From NCBI RefSeq assembly GCF_000970685.1, contig NZ_LAJB01000027.1:1-64000 (forward strand): 64,000 nt of DNA, read 5' to 3'. The DNA is from Domibacillus indicus. Its GTDB lineage: Bacteria; Bacillota; Bacilli; Bacillales; Domibacillaceae. Position numbers and translations under genes: made by a program. The notes under the pieces were generated by a model. It was not told the DNA's origin. It did no database searches and worked only from the letters and a program-made list of their open reading frames with translations. Below are positions 46,202 to 55,491 of this stretch, piece after piece; position 1 is the first letter of the stretch; every line of letters begins with the position of its first letter.

Positions 46202-47824
46202 ATGTCATCCAATTTAATACGAGGGACGTTTATCCTCACGCTGGGTACTTTTATATCCAAGTTTCTTGGCTTGTTTTATGTGATTCCATTTTACAGTATT
46301 ATCGGCGGTGAAGATGCAGCGGCGCTTTACAGCTACGGGTATGTGCCGTATACGATTTTTATCAGCATTGCCACAGCCGGAGTTCCGCTGGCGGTATCGA
46401 AATATATTGCAAAATATAATGCGATTGAAGAATATGCAGTTGGCCGAAAGCTGTTTAAATCGGGAATCGTGATTATGCTGGCAACCGGATTTGTTTCTTT
46501 CCTCATCATGTACTCGTTTGCGCCGTTTTTTGCCAGACTTTCATTAGACGGCAAGGAAACCACGTATACAATTGAACAAGTGGCCACAGTTATCCGCGCA
46601 GTGAGCTTTGCTTTGATTATTGTTCCGTTTCTGAGTGTGACGCGCGGTTTTTTCCAGGGGCACCAGTCAATGGGGCCGTCCGCGGTATCAACTGTCGTGG
46701 AACAAATCGCCCGGATTGTTTTTCTTTTAGCAGGGGCTTACATCGTTATTCACGTTATGAACGGTTCTGTTGTCACTGCTATTAGTGTAGCCACTTTTGC
46801 GGCTTTTATTGGCGCATTATTCGGCTTGATTGTGCTGTACTGGTACTTTTTTAAGCGAAAAAAACAGCTGGACAAGCTGCTGGGGCAGGATAAAGGACAG
46901 GCAGACGTTTCCTTATTCGGTATGTATTCAGAAATTGTTGTTTATGCGATTCCTTTTATTTTTGTCGGCATTGCGATTCCGCTTTACCAGGCAATTGACC
47001 AGTTAACATTCATGAAAGCCATGTCCGAGATCGGCCTCGAAAAAACAGCCGTCACCTCGTTCGGGATATTAAATTTCAGTACACAGAAGCTGGTGATTAT
47101 CCCGGTTTCGCTGGCAACGGCTTTTGCCATGACACTGGTACCAATTATCACAAGCTCCTTTGTGAAAAATGAAATGGACACAGTGAAGCGGCAGCTGAAT
47201 AAAACATATGAAGTGCTGCTATTTTTAACGGTTCCTGCCGCAATTGGCATGGCACTGCTGGCTGAACCGCTTTACACGGTTTTTTATGATTACAGCGCTC
47301 TTGGAACTTCTGTGCTGCGCGTCTATGCGCCGGTGGCGATCCTGTTTGCCCTGTTTTCGGTTACAGCAGCCATTTTGCAGGGGATCAATGAACAGCGTTT
47401 TACAGTGCTAAGCCTGCTTACAGGCATCCTTGTAAAATTGTCTCTCAATATTCCGCTTATTAAACTGTTTGAAACAGAGGGGGCAGTTTACGCGACTGCT
47501 CTTGGGTACGTAACATCCACTATTATTAATTTAGCGGTAATTCGTTATTACGCTGATTATTCATTCCGTCCGCTGGCAAAAAAAATGGGCTTGATTGCGG
47601 TTTTTAATGCGGTAATGGCCGTTGTTGTAATGGTGATTTATGGTATTCTATCTCTTGTGCTTTCAACGGAAAAAGATATCCCGGCTCTGCTGATCATTGT
47701 GATTTGTGCCGGCGCGGGCGCTGTGGTTTACTTTGTATTAAGCGAAAAATCCGGCCTTCTTGCCGATGTGTTTGGATCAAGGCTTGATGGCCTGAAACGA
47801 AAATTACGCTTAAAAAAAGCATAA
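46202..47824 (+). CDS. ytgP: MurJ-type lipid II flippase / polysaccharide exporter YtgP
   Basis: A 540-residue MATE/MOP-superfamily membrane protein with about 14 membrane helices. The start LIRGTFILTLGTFISKFLGL and the FYVIPFYSIIGGEDAAALYS segment match YtgP. In B. subtilis YtgP can supply lipid II flippase activity for peptidoglycan synthesis. The ATG at 46202 has AGAGGGA 7 bp before it; an upstream GTG in frame has poorer spacing. ytzG follows 12 bp later and is likely in the same transcript. Confidence 0.9.
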   Translation: MSSNLIRGTFILTLGTFISKFLGLFYVIPFYSIIGGEDAAALYSYGYVPYTIFISIATAGVPLAVSKYIAKYNAIEEYAVGRKLFKSGIVIMLATGFVSFLIMYSFAPFFARLSLDGKETTYTIEQVATVIRAVSFALIIVPFLSVTRGFFQGHQSMGPSAVSTVVEQIARIVFLLAGAYIVIHVMNGSVVTAISVATFAAFIGALFGLIVLYWYFFKRKKQLDKLLGQDKGQADVSLFGMYSEIVVYAIPFIFVGIAIPLYQAIDQLTFMKAMSEIGLEKTAVTSFGILNFSTQKLVIIPVSLATAFAMTLVPIITSSFVKNEMDTVKRQLNKTYEVLLFLTVPAAIGMALLAEPLYTVFYDYSALGTSVLRVYAPVAILFALFSVTAAILQGINEQRFTVLSLLTGILVKLSLNIPLIKLFETEGAVYATALGYVTSTIINLAVIRYYADYSFRPLAKKMGLIAVFNAVMAVVVMVIYGILSLVLSTEKDIPALLIIVICAGAGAVVYFVLSEKSGLLADVFGSRLDGLKRKLRLKKA

Positions 47825-47836
47825 AGGGTGTGTAGC

Positions 47837-48547
47837 ATGCGTTTAGACAAATGGCTGGCTAATTCGGGCATAGGTTCCCGGAAAGAAGTAAAAAAGCTTT
47901 TAAAAACCGGTGCTGTAACGGTAAATGGAAAGATGGTAAAAGATGCCAAAGTCCAGGTAAATCCAGATGAGGACGAAGTGATGCTTTTTGATGAGCCGGT
48001 GGAATATCGGGAATTTATTTATCTTATGATGAATAAGCCTGCTGGAGTTATTTCTGCCACAGAAGATAGCCGGGATGAAACGGTGATTGACCTGCTCGAT
48101 GAGATGCACCGTCATTTCGAACCGCATCCGGTAGGTCGGCTTGATAAAGATACAGAGGGCCTGCTGCTTTTAACCAATGACGGGCAGCTGTCGCATCATC
48201 TGCTGTCACCCAAGCATCATGTGCCGAAAACGTATTTTGCCCGCATTCTTGGAGAAGTAACGGAAGCGGATGCCGCTGCATTTAAAGAAGGAGTGGTGCT
48301 CGATGATGGCTACAAGACAAAGCCGGGGGATCTTGTTATCCTGAAGCAGGGAAAGGAATCCGAAATCGAGCTGACCATTACGGAAGGAAAGTTTCATCAA
48401 GTAAAACGAATGTTTCAATCCGTCGGCAAAGAAGTATTGTTTTTAAAGAGATTGTCAATGGGAGCAGTGACGCTGGACGAAGAATTGGAGCTCGGAGAAT
48501 ATCGGGAGCTGTCTGGAGAGGAATTGGATTTATTGGGGAAAAGCTGA
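47837..48547 (+). CDS. ytzG: RsuA-family rRNA pseudouridine synthase
   Basis: A 236-residue pseudouridine synthase. An N-terminal S4 RNA-binding domain spans about 1-55 (MRLDKWLANSGIGSRKEVKK). The catalytic domain has the motif PVGRLDKDTEGLLLLTNDG with the catalytic Asp (about 103), preceded by YLMMNKPAGVISA. Family members modify the small-subunit rRNA around position 516. AAAGGGTG precedes the ATG. It is last of the ytgP-ytzG pair and ends on a bidirectional terminator. Confidence 0.9.
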   Translation: MRLDKWLANSGIGSRKEVKKLLKTGAVTVNGKMVKDAKVQVNPDEDEVMLFDEPVEYREFIYLMMNKPAGVISATEDSRDETVIDLLDEMHRHFEPHPVGRLDKDTEGLLLLTNDGQLSHHLLSPKHHVPKTYFARILGEVTEADAAAFKEGVVLDDGYKTKPGDLVILKQGKESEIELTITEGKFHQVKRMFQSVGKEVLFLKRLSMGAVTLDEELELGEYRELSGEELDLLGKS

Positions 48548-48583
48548 AAAAACGGCTGTCCATAACGGGCAGCCGTTTTTTTT
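48547..48583. terminator. Bidirectional terminator between ytzG and ytzE
   Basis: AAAAAACGGCTGTCC at 48547-48561 pairs with GGGCAGCCGTTTTTT at 48567-48581, with one G-T wobble. Confidence 0.9.
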
Positions 48584-48593
48584 ATACTATTCA

Positions 48594-48815
48594 TTATGAA
48601 GTCATGCGTACTTTTTTTTCTGTCGTTGTCCATTTTCCGCGTGTTGGACTAAAAACAAGCTCATTATAAGCCAGCACATTCAAGTCACGTTGAATCGTTC
48701 GCGGGGTGATACCGAATTCATCTACAATATCCTGCGTTGTCACAGTCCCATTTTCCTTAATATAGATGTAGATGGATTTTATGCGAGTCAGCATCCGATT
48801 TGTAGTAGGCTTCAA
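48594..48815 (-). CDS. ytzE: Small DeoR-type helix-turn-helix protein YtzE
   Basis: A 73-residue protein that is almost only a DeoR-type winged helix-turn-helix: LTRIKSIYIYIKENGTVTTQ, then DIVDEFGITPRTIQRDLNVL, then a wing FSPTRGKWTTTEKK. It has no effector domain, so it may act as a small DNA-binding regulator. Targets are unknown. The 328 bp between it and pepV are AT-rich and hold a CCTAT/ATAGG inverted repeat at about 48912-48925, which could be an operator, and no gene that I can see. Confidence 0.87.
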   Translation of the reverse strand: MKPTTNRMLTRIKSIYIYIKENGTVTTQDIVDEFGITPRTIQRDLNVLAYNELVFSPTRGKWTTTEKKVRMTS

Positions 48816-49059
48816 AGAACCACTCCCTCATCTTTTTTCCCGGAGGCGCAATAACAACAGGCGACAAAAAACGATGATATGATTAAGCTGGTTCAGACAT
48901 CTCCTTTACAGCCTATTTTACATAGGTATTAAGCTTGTCTGGTAATTACAGTTTACTTTATTTGTTTGGATTTTGCTACAAAAAACCGCTGAATTTACAA
49001 GAGATTTACCCGTTTTTAATAATATTATGCTTTCAAAGAGGAAAAATGTACGTATTTTT

Positions 49060-49143
49060 TTGACATAAAGTAAGATAAAGACTTTGTAAAGATATTGGTT
49101 AAACGATACATTCATATGTAGAATAAAAGAGGGAGGAATGTAT
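49060..49143 (+). promoter_or_regulatory. pepV upstream region with TTGACA
   Basis: A perfect -35 TTGACA stands at 49060-49065, but the matching -10 is poor (TTTGTA at 17 bp). It is the best promoter candidate before pepV. The ribosome binding site GGGAGG stands at 49131-49136. Confidence 0.3.
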
Positions 49144-50556
49144 ATGCATAGCATTGATTGGCATAATGAAATCAAAAAACGTGAAAGCGGGTTTATAAAA
49201 GATCTTCAAAGTCTCATTCAAATTCCAAGCGTAAAAAATCAGGAACAAACAGAGGAAGCGCCATTTGGCAAGGAAGTTCGACAGGCACTAGACTTCATGC
49301 TTCAACTGGGGGAGAAAGATGGGTTTACTGCGAAAAATGTTGGGAATGTGGCCGGTCATCTTGAAATGGGGGAAGGCCGTGAATTGCTTGGCATTCTCTG
49401 TCATGTTGATGTTGTGCCGGCTGGAGATGGCTGGACATATGAGCCATTTGAAGGAGAAATAGAGGACGGCAGGCTTTTCGGGCGGGGTTCCATTGACGAT
49501 AAAGGGCCGACAATAGCTGCTTACTATGCAATGAAAGCCGTTAAAGAATCAGGAATTTCTCTTCAAAAACGAGTGCGGATGATTATTGGAACCGATGAAG
49601 AAAGTGACTGGCAATGTATAAAACGCTATTTTGAAGAAGAAGAAATGCCTGAAGCCGGATTTGCACCAGATGCGGATTTTCCAATTATTTTCGCGGAAAA
49701 AGGGATTGCCGATCTTCAGTTAACCATTTCTGTGCCGTCTGCCCAGGAGGAAGCAGCCATTACGATTGAATCATTTCAAGCCGGCAGACGCTATAATATG
49801 GTACCTGATTATGCATATGCTTCCATGTCGGTTAATCAGCAGCTGACACTGTTCTTGCAAAATTACACGGAGTATATAAAAGACAATGATCTGGAGGGCT
49901 CTTACTATATTGACAGAGGCATGGTGTTTCTGGAAATGAGGGGAATGTCAGCGCACGCCATGGAACCGGACCACGGAAAAAACGCCGCCCTGCTGCTGGC
50001 CGCTTTTTTAGTAACAGAAGCAGTTGACCCGGCTTTTGCCGCTTATTTGCAGTTCGTTATCGAGCAGTTTGAAGGGGATACGCGGGGGGAACGTCTTGGC
50101 ATTGCATTTACCGATCCGGAAATGGGCGACGTTACTGTAAATGCAGCTCTTTTCCGTTATAAAAAAGGGCAGGAAGCCCAAATTGGCTTGAATGTCCGCT
50201 ATCCGGCTTCATTCTCTTTCGATCAGAAGATGGACCAGCTAAAAAAAGAACTAGGAAATATTTCATTGACTATTATGGACAACAGTGAACCGCATTACAT
50301 GAAAGCGGATGATCCGTTTTTGGAAACATTAAAGCGTGTATATGAGGAAGAAACCGGAGAAAAAGGCGAACTGCTTTCAATCGGCGGCGGCACATATGCA
50401 CGTGCTCTGAAAAAAGGAGTAGCATTTGGAGCATTATTTCCTGGGCGGGAAGATGTCGCCCATCAAAAAGATGAATATGTAATCCTGGATGACTTATTTC
50501 GGGCGGCTGCCATCTATGCGCGTGCCATCGTTGAACTGGCTGGAAAAAAAGAGTGA
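49144..50556 (+). CDS. pepV: Dipeptidase PepV (M20 metallopeptidase)
   Basis: A 470-residue M20 family dipeptidase, cytoplasmic. The two-zinc site is seen in LGILCHVDVVPAGDGW (His and catalytic Asp, about 80-95), GRGSIDDKGPTIAAYYA (bridging Asp) and IGTDEESDWQ with the catalytic Glu. The lid region includes RGMSAHAMEPDHGKNAA, and the C-terminal His is in LFPGREDVAHQKDEY. The second ATG (49144) fits the ribosome binding site GGGAGG better than the ATG at 49138. Confidence 0.93.
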   Translation: MHSIDWHNEIKKRESGFIKDLQSLIQIPSVKNQEQTEEAPFGKEVRQALDFMLQLGEKDGFTAKNVGNVAGHLEMGEGRELLGILCHVDVVPAGDGWTYEPFEGEIEDGRLFGRGSIDDKGPTIAAYYAMKAVKESGISLQKRVRMIIGTDEESDWQCIKRYFEEEEMPEAGFAPDADFPIIFAEKGIADLQLTISVPSAQEEAAITIESFQAGRRYNMVPDYAYASMSVNQQLTLFLQNYTEYIKDNDLEGSYYIDRGMVFLEMRGMSAHAMEPDHGKNAALLLAAFLVTEAVDPAFAAYLQFVIEQFEGDTRGERLGIAFTDPEMGDVTVNAALFRYKKGQEAQIGLNVRYPASFSFDQKMDQLKKELGNISLTIMDNSEPHYMKADDPFLETLKRVYEEETGEKGELLSIGGGTYARALKKGVAFGALFPGREDVAHQKDEYVILDDLFRAAAIYARAIVELAGKKE

Positions 50557-50559
50557 ATC

Positions 50560-50592
50560 AAAACCCCCGCTTTTTTTAAAAGCGGGGGTTTT
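50560..50592. terminator. Bidirectional terminator between pepV and ytkP
   Basis: AAAACCCCCGC at 50560-50570 pairs with GCGGGGGTTTT at 50582-50592. Confidence 0.92.
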
Positions 50593-50623
50593 CGGTTTCT
50601 GTATAAAGAAAAAGCCCTTTAGT

Positions 50624-51550
50624 CTATTGGAAAACGTCAGTTGACAGGTAACGCTCGCCCGTATCCGGAGCGATACAAATAACGATATCGTTTTTTGTTA
50701 ATGTTTTAGCCGTTTCAATTGCTGCATAACAGGTTGCACCGCCGGATGGGCCGATGAGTATGCCTTCTTCTGCAGCAAGGCGGCGTGTGATTGTATAAGC
50801 ATCCTCATCTTCAACCTTGAAAATGGAGTCATATACATTTGTATTTAAAATTTCAGGAATGAAGCCGGGGCTGGTGCCGACCAATTTATGCCTGCCCGGC
50901 TTTCCGCCTGAGAGAACAGGAGAGCCCGCCGGTTCCACAACATGGACCGCCAGGTGGGGAAATTGCTTTTTTAATTCCTCGCCGGTGCCGGTTATCGTTC
51001 CGCCAGTGCCGGCGCTTGCGATAAACGCCGCGAAATTCTTGCCGATTTGAGCGGCTGCTTCAGCGATTTCTGCAGAAGTCGTTCCCCGGTGGGCATCTGG
51101 ATTGGCCGGATTTTCAAACTGCATGGGAATGAAGCTGTTTGGAATGGATTCTGCCAGTTCAACTGCTTTTTTTATCGAGCCAGGCATTTTTTCGTCTCCC
51201 GGTGTCAATACCACTTCTGCACCGTACGCTTTCAAAATATTGATCCGTTCCTTTGTCATTGTATCAGGCATGACCAAAATGGCTTTATAGCCGCGGGCTG
51301 CTGCATTCATTGCAATGCCGATACCCGTATTTCCACTTGTTGGTTCAATAATAACGGAGCCAGGCTGCAGCCTGCCGGCTTTTTCTGCCTCCAGCATCAT
51401 ATTATAAGCAGCCCGGTCCTTTACACTTCTGCTCGGATTATAAAATTCCAGCTTTACATAAACATCCGCCCCGTCTTCCGGAGATAAATGCTGCAATTTA
51501 ACCAGGGGTGTATCACCAATTAAATCTGCTATATTGTTGACGACCTTCAT
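50624..51550 (-). CDS. ytkP: Cysteine synthase paralogue (YtkP-like, PLP fold-type II)
   Basis: A 308-residue beta-family PLP enzyme. The Schiff-base Lys is in NPSRSVKDRAAYNM (about 42), the Asn loop is PTSGNTGIGIAMNA (about 72-85), the phosphate-binding glycine loop is ASAGTGGTITGTG and the C-terminal Ser is in GPSGGATCYAA. It would make cysteine from O-acetylserine and sulfide. Position between pepV and thpR matches B. subtilis YtkP rather than the main CysK. A good minus-strand promoter lies upstream. Confidence 0.88.
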   Translation of the reverse strand: MKVVNNIADLIGDTPLVKLQHLSPEDGADVYVKLEFYNPSRSVKDRAAYNMMLEAEKAGRLQPGSVIIEPTSGNTGIGIAMNAAARGYKAILVMPDTMTKERINILKAYGAEVVLTPGDEKMPGSIKKAVELAESIPNSFIPMQFENPANPDAHRGTTSAEIAEAAAQIGKNFAAFIASAGTGGTITGTGEELKKQFPHLAVHVVEPAGSPVLSGGKPGRHKLVGTSPGFIPEILNTNVYDSIFKVEDEDAYTITRRLAAEEGILIGPSGGATCYAAIETAKTLTKNDIVICIAPDTGERYLSTDVFQ

Positions 51551-51575
51551 ACATTGCCACCCTTTCTGTTTTTTC

Positions 51576-51604
51576 ATTAAATCATATTATCCGGCCGATT
51601 CCAA
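51576..51604 (-). promoter_or_regulatory. Sigma-A promoter of ytkP
   Basis: On the minus strand, TTGGAA and TTTAAT are separated by 17 bp and lie about 26 bp before the start codon. Confidence 0.55.
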
Positions 51605-51694
51605 TGAAAATACACTGAGTGAAAATGACCGGCTTTTCTTTTATGTTTTTGGTAAACTAAAAAGAATAATGGACCGAAAGAAGGATGATTCAAA

Positions 51695-52264
51695 ATGCAG
51701 CCACATTATTTTTTCGCTATTGTTCTTCCTGATCATATAAAAAAAATGATCGCTGATGAAATGAAGCGGCGCAATGATCCGTTCAAGCGGCTCGTTCATC
51801 AAGAAGATTACCATCTGACATTAGCTTTTGCAGGAGCGGCCAAATTATCTGTCCTTGAAGAAGCCTGCGGTCTTATTGATGAAAAACTGAGCGATATTCC
51901 CGCTTTTCCGCTGAAGCTGGTCTCTTTTGGCACGTTTGGCAAGGCATCCTCCCCCCGGATTTTTTGGGTTGGAACGGACGAGCCGGCTCCTCTTTTTCAA
52001 ATGCAGAAAGAAGTGAGCAAAGCCTGCAGAAAGCTGGAAATCAATATAGACGATAAACCATTTCGGCCGCATATTACAACGGCACGAAAATGGACAGGGC
52101 AGCAGCCATTTGTGCTGCCGGAGCTGCCGGCTTGGCCTTCTTTCTTTGTAACGGAAGTGGCTTTATACGAAACAAACACCTCCACTGTGCCGAAATATAA
52201 AAAGAAATGGTCATGCCGATTAAAAAAGCCAGGAGAGGATATGAGCTATGGGGCAACTGATTAA
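51695..52264 (+). CDS. thpR: RNA 2',3'-cyclic phosphodiesterase ThpR (2H family)
   Basis: A 189-residue 2H phosphoesterase. The two catalytic HxTx motifs are HLTLAF (about 40) and HITTAR (about 127), at the usual distance. The family opens 2',3'-cyclic phosphate ends of RNA and can join tRNA halves in vitro; the role in the cell is not settled. B. subtilis YtlP is the orthologue by position. Its end overlaps the next gene by 17 bp. Confidence 0.9.
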   Translation: MQPHYFFAIVLPDHIKKMIADEMKRRNDPFKRLVHQEDYHLTLAFAGAAKLSVLEEACGLIDEKLSDIPAFPLKLVSFGTFGKASSPRIFWVGTDEPAPLFQMQKEVSKACRKLEINIDDKPFRPHITTARKWTGQQPFVLPELPAWPSFFVTEVALYETNTSTVPKYKKKWSCRLKKPGEDMSYGATD

Positions 52265-53213
52265 ACTGCAAAACTATATATCCAGATATGAAAATGATGT
52301 ATTTCATTATCCGGCCCAGTATGTTCGATTAAAAAAACAGGAGTGGGAGAAGTTTTATGCGAACTGGGAAGGGTATCATCAAAATGCCGGCTCAATAAGT
52401 AAAGAGCCGGATGAGCAGGAAAACTGGCTGCTGGAGGAAGAACCGAAAGAAAAGCAGTCATTGTTTCGAGGACTATTTTCAAAAAAAGAAAAACAGGCGG
52501 AAACAGAACCTGATCCCGTGGCACTGGAAGAAGAGGAAAATTTGTTTTCCATCAATCATACAGAATCCCTGTATTTAAAAACAGAGGAAGATGTGAAAAA
52601 AGCGTTTCTTGATAAAATGTTTACGTTCCAGATTAAGTGGGCGAGTTCCACGCTTTTACACCAGTCACCCCTTGATCATAAATATTATGTAGATGAGCAG
52701 CTGAGGTTTTTGCTGAAGAGGCTTCCGGATACATTTCTTATTTTATACGAACCGGTTTTTCGTTTTCAAAAAGCAGTGGTTGAACTTGACGTTATCATTA
52801 TTACCCCGCTGCATGTGTGGTGTCTGACGTTTTTAGAAGAGCAGGACGAAGCTGTTTTTATAGGGTCGCCGGAGCGATTTTGGGAAAAGCGTTTTGGAGA
52901 AGCGGAATCGAAAGTATTAAGCCCGGCTGTGCCGCTCGCACGAGCAGAAACAATTGTTAAAAAACTGCTTGGGCGTGACCAGATTGATATGCCGGTCCGA
53001 AAAGCGGTGGTATCCCGCAATGGCTACATTGATGATCCAGCAGCGCCCGCGGACATACACTATATTGATAAACGCGAATTTTCTCGCTGGTTTGACGAGA
53101 TGAGGCATTTATCATCACCACTTAAAACGATCCAGTTAAAAGCAGCAAGAACGCTGCTTGCTCATGCGGATACAGTCAGTATACGCCGCCCAGAATGGGA
53201 GGAGGAGCTTTAA
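52248..53213 (+). CDS. ytlQ: NERD-domain protein (YtlQ-like)
   Basis: A 321-residue protein without signal peptide. The N-terminal about 110 residues are charged and probably flexible (KEKQSLFRGLFSKKEKQ region). The central part resembles a nuclease-related domain (NERD) core, with FLILYEPVFRFQ, then VVELDVIIITPLHVWCLTF containing the E-x-D motif. No nuclease activity can be shown from sequence. It overlaps thpR and abuts amyX (stop then ATG), so the three are one transcript, as in B. subtilis. Confidence 0.78.
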   Translation: MGQLIKLQNYISRYENDVFHYPAQYVRLKKQEWEKFYANWEGYHQNAGSISKEPDEQENWLLEEEPKEKQSLFRGLFSKKEKQAETEPDPVALEEEENLFSINHTESLYLKTEEDVKKAFLDKMFTFQIKWASSTLLHQSPLDHKYYVDEQLRFLLKRLPDTFLILYEPVFRFQKAVVELDVIIITPLHVWCLTFLEEQDEAVFIGSPERFWEKRFGEAESKVLSPAVPLARAETIVKKLLGRDQIDMPVRKAVVSRNGYIDDPAAPADIHYIDKREFSRWFDEMRHLSSPLKTIQLKAARTLLAHADTVSIRRPEWEEEL

Positions 53214-55349
53214 ATGATTTCAACTCGTCCGTTTAACGCTTATTTAGATACGTTAACCGAAGTGGCTGTTTTACTGCCGACTCATTATTATTCAGGAAAG
53301 TCATCTGTCTTTTATATTGAAAGCGGCGGCAATGTGACAAAAATGGATATTGTAGATGTAAAAGAGTTTGATGCAATGGTCAAGTATACATGCCGGGTAA
53401 AAGAAATGCCGGAATTCGGGCGGGAGCATGTTATTTTAGATGAACGGCTGATGCGCACTGACTTACAAATCGGCGGTGTAGTGCGGACCGAAGAATTTGA
53501 TCAATTATTTTATTATGAAGGGGAGCTTGGCAGCCAGTATTCCCCAGATAAAACATTTTTCCGGCTGTGGGCTCCTACCGCAACAGAAGCATTTGTAAAG
53601 TTTAAAGAAACAGCTGACAGCTCGCTCCGCTATATGACAATGACAAGAGGTCCTTCCGGGACATTCGAGGCAGAATTGGAAGAAGACGCAGAAGGATACT
53701 TTTATCACTACCAGGTGCGGATCAATAATGTCTGGCATGAAGCGGTCGATCCTTATGCCAGAATGGTGTCGGTCCACAGTGAGTGGACCCGTGTCGTGGA
53801 CGATGAAAAAATGAAGGTGCCGCAGCATCACCTTCCCCCCTTTTCATCACCGCTTGATGCGATTATTTACGAGGCTTCCATTCGCGATTTATCAAGCCAG
53901 CGGGAAAGCGGAATTACGAACCGGGGAATGTACCTGGGCCTGACGGAGGAAGGGACGCAAAGTCCGGACGGCCAGCCGACGGGGCTGGATTATGTGGCTT
54001 CACTTGGTGTGACACATATAGAGCTTCTGCCATTTTTTGATTATTTTGGTGTATCGGATCTTGATTTTTCCGTTAATTACAACTGGGGCTATAATCCATT
54101 GTTTTTTAACGTCCCTGAAGGCAGCTTCAGTACAGATCCCGCCGGCCTGTATGCACGGTCAGTTGAGCTGAAACGAATGATCGAAGCCTTTCATGAAAAA
54201 GGGCTGCGGGTAATTATGGACGTTGTTTATAATCATGTATTTGTCCGTGAAACTTCTTCGTTTGAACGGCTTGTTCCAGGTTACTTTTTCCGCCAGGGGC
54301 CGGATGGCATGCCGTCTAACGGTTCTGGCTGCGGAAACGATTTTGCCACGGAGCGGAAAATGGGCCGTAAATTTATTCTTGATTCACTTCAGTACTGGCT
54401 GGATGCTTATAACATCGATGGTTTTCGTTTCGATTTAATGGGCCTCATAGACACGGAAACAATGCAGCAGGCTGAAGCATGCATTCGCCGCAAGAAGCCG
54501 GGTGCGGTTGTTTTAGGAGAAGGCTGGGATTTAAATACAGCTCTGCCCTCTGAGAAGAAATCAATTATTCGAAATGAACAAGCCTTAAAGGACGTTGCTT
54601 TCTTTAATGACCGGTTTCGCGATTCAATAAAAGGAAGCACCTTTCAGTTGTTTGAACCGGGGTTTGCATTTGGCAACAGCCAGCTTTTGGACCAGGCATT
54701 TGCAGCGTTTACCGCGAATGTTGGCTGCGCGGGCATTGAACGGCTGTTTCATTCACCGGCACAATCTGTTAATTATGTGGAGTGCCACGACAACTATACG
54801 CTGTGGGATAAACTTGAAGCATGTTTTCCGGGGGATACAGAAATAAATAAGAAAAAGCACCTGCTTGCCACAGCGTTTGTACTTCTTTCGCAGGGGATTC
54901 CTTTTCTGCATGCCGGCCAGGAATTCTGCCGGACAAAATATGGTGTTGAAAACAGCTATACAAGCTCCGATATGATTAATCAAATGGACTGGCGCCGCCG
55001 CAGTGAATTTATTGATCACGTTACGTACGTAAAAGGACTGATTGAGCTTCGGAAATCAACAGGCGCTTTCCGGATAAGAACAGAAGAAGCCATTTGCTAT
55101 CATATTATGAAATGGCCATCGAACTCTGATACCCTGACGATTTGGCTGAAGGACGTTGGGGCGTACGGAGAGTGGGGCGATATAGTGGTCAGCTTTAATG
55201 CAGGCAGAACGTCTTCAAGCTTTATACTGCCGGAAGGAGAAAAATGGGCTCAAATTGTATCTGATACGCAGGCAGGAACAACGCCTATTAAAACAGGATT
55301 GGCTAATGCGGCAGTAGATCCGCACAGCTGTGCCGTTTTTGTCCGGTAG
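53214..55349 (+). CDS. amyX: Type I pullulanase
   Basis: A 711-residue GH13 debranching enzyme that hydrolyses alpha-1,6 bonds of pullulan and glycogen; no signal peptide, so it acts in the cytoplasm. An N-terminal beta region (about 1-110) and a CBM48-type domain (TFFRLWAPTATEAFVKFKET) precede the barrel. The type I signature YNWGYNP is present, with nucleophile Asp in GFRFDLMG, acid Glu in LGEGWDLN and Asp in ECHDNYTLWD. It would remove branches left by GlgP. It follows the NERD gene without a gap and ends before a terminator. Confidence 0.93.
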   Translation: MISTRPFNAYLDTLTEVAVLLPTHYYSGKSSVFYIESGGNVTKMDIVDVKEFDAMVKYTCRVKEMPEFGREHVILDERLMRTDLQIGGVVRTEEFDQLFYYEGELGSQYSPDKTFFRLWAPTATEAFVKFKETADSSLRYMTMTRGPSGTFEAELEEDAEGYFYHYQVRINNVWHEAVDPYARMVSVHSEWTRVVDDEKMKVPQHHLPPFSSPLDAIIYEASIRDLSSQRESGITNRGMYLGLTEEGTQSPDGQPTGLDYVASLGVTHIELLPFFDYFGVSDLDFSVNYNWGYNPLFFNVPEGSFSTDPAGLYARSVELKRMIEAFHEKGLRVIMDVVYNHVFVRETSSFERLVPGYFFRQGPDGMPSNGSGCGNDFATERKMGRKFILDSLQYWLDAYNIDGFRFDLMGLIDTETMQQAEACIRRKKPGAVVLGEGWDLNTALPSEKKSIIRNEQALKDVAFFNDRFRDSIKGSTFQLFEPGFAFGNSQLLDQAFAAFTANVGCAGIERLFHSPAQSVNYVECHDNYTLWDKLEACFPGDTEINKKKHLLATAFVLLSQGIPFLHAGQEFCRTKYGVENSYTSSDMINQMDWRRRSEFIDHVTYVKGLIELRKSTGAFRIRTEEAICYHIMKWPSNSDTLTIWLKDVGAYGEWGDIVVSFNAGRTSSSFILPEGEKWAQIVSDTQAGTTPIKTGLANAAVDPHSCAVFVR

Positions 55350-55387
55350 AATGTTTGAGAAAGAAACTGGTCGAAAGTGCAATTTCA

Positions 55388-55396
55388 TGTTACAAT
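55388..55396 (+). promoter_or_regulatory. Extended -10 promoter for ytmP-trmB
   Basis: TG-T-TACAAT gives an extended -10 after amyX. Transcription from it would pass through the terminator hairpin at 55430-55474 before ytmP. Confidence 0.4.
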
Positions 55397-55429
55397 ACTT
55401 CATACAATGAGTGAACGATAAAAGCAATA

Positions 55430-55474
55430 AAAAAGACAGCGATTGTTTTTCGGAGCGGCTGCTGTCTTTTTTTT
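55430..55474 (+). terminator. Terminator between amyX and ytmP
   Basis: AAAAAGACAGC at 55430-55440 pairs with GCTGTCTTTTT at 55461-55471, followed by more T. The loop is about 20 nt. It ends the amyX transcript and could also attenuate ytmP. Confidence 0.8.
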
Positions 55475-55491
55475 ATGAAAAGGTGAGTTTG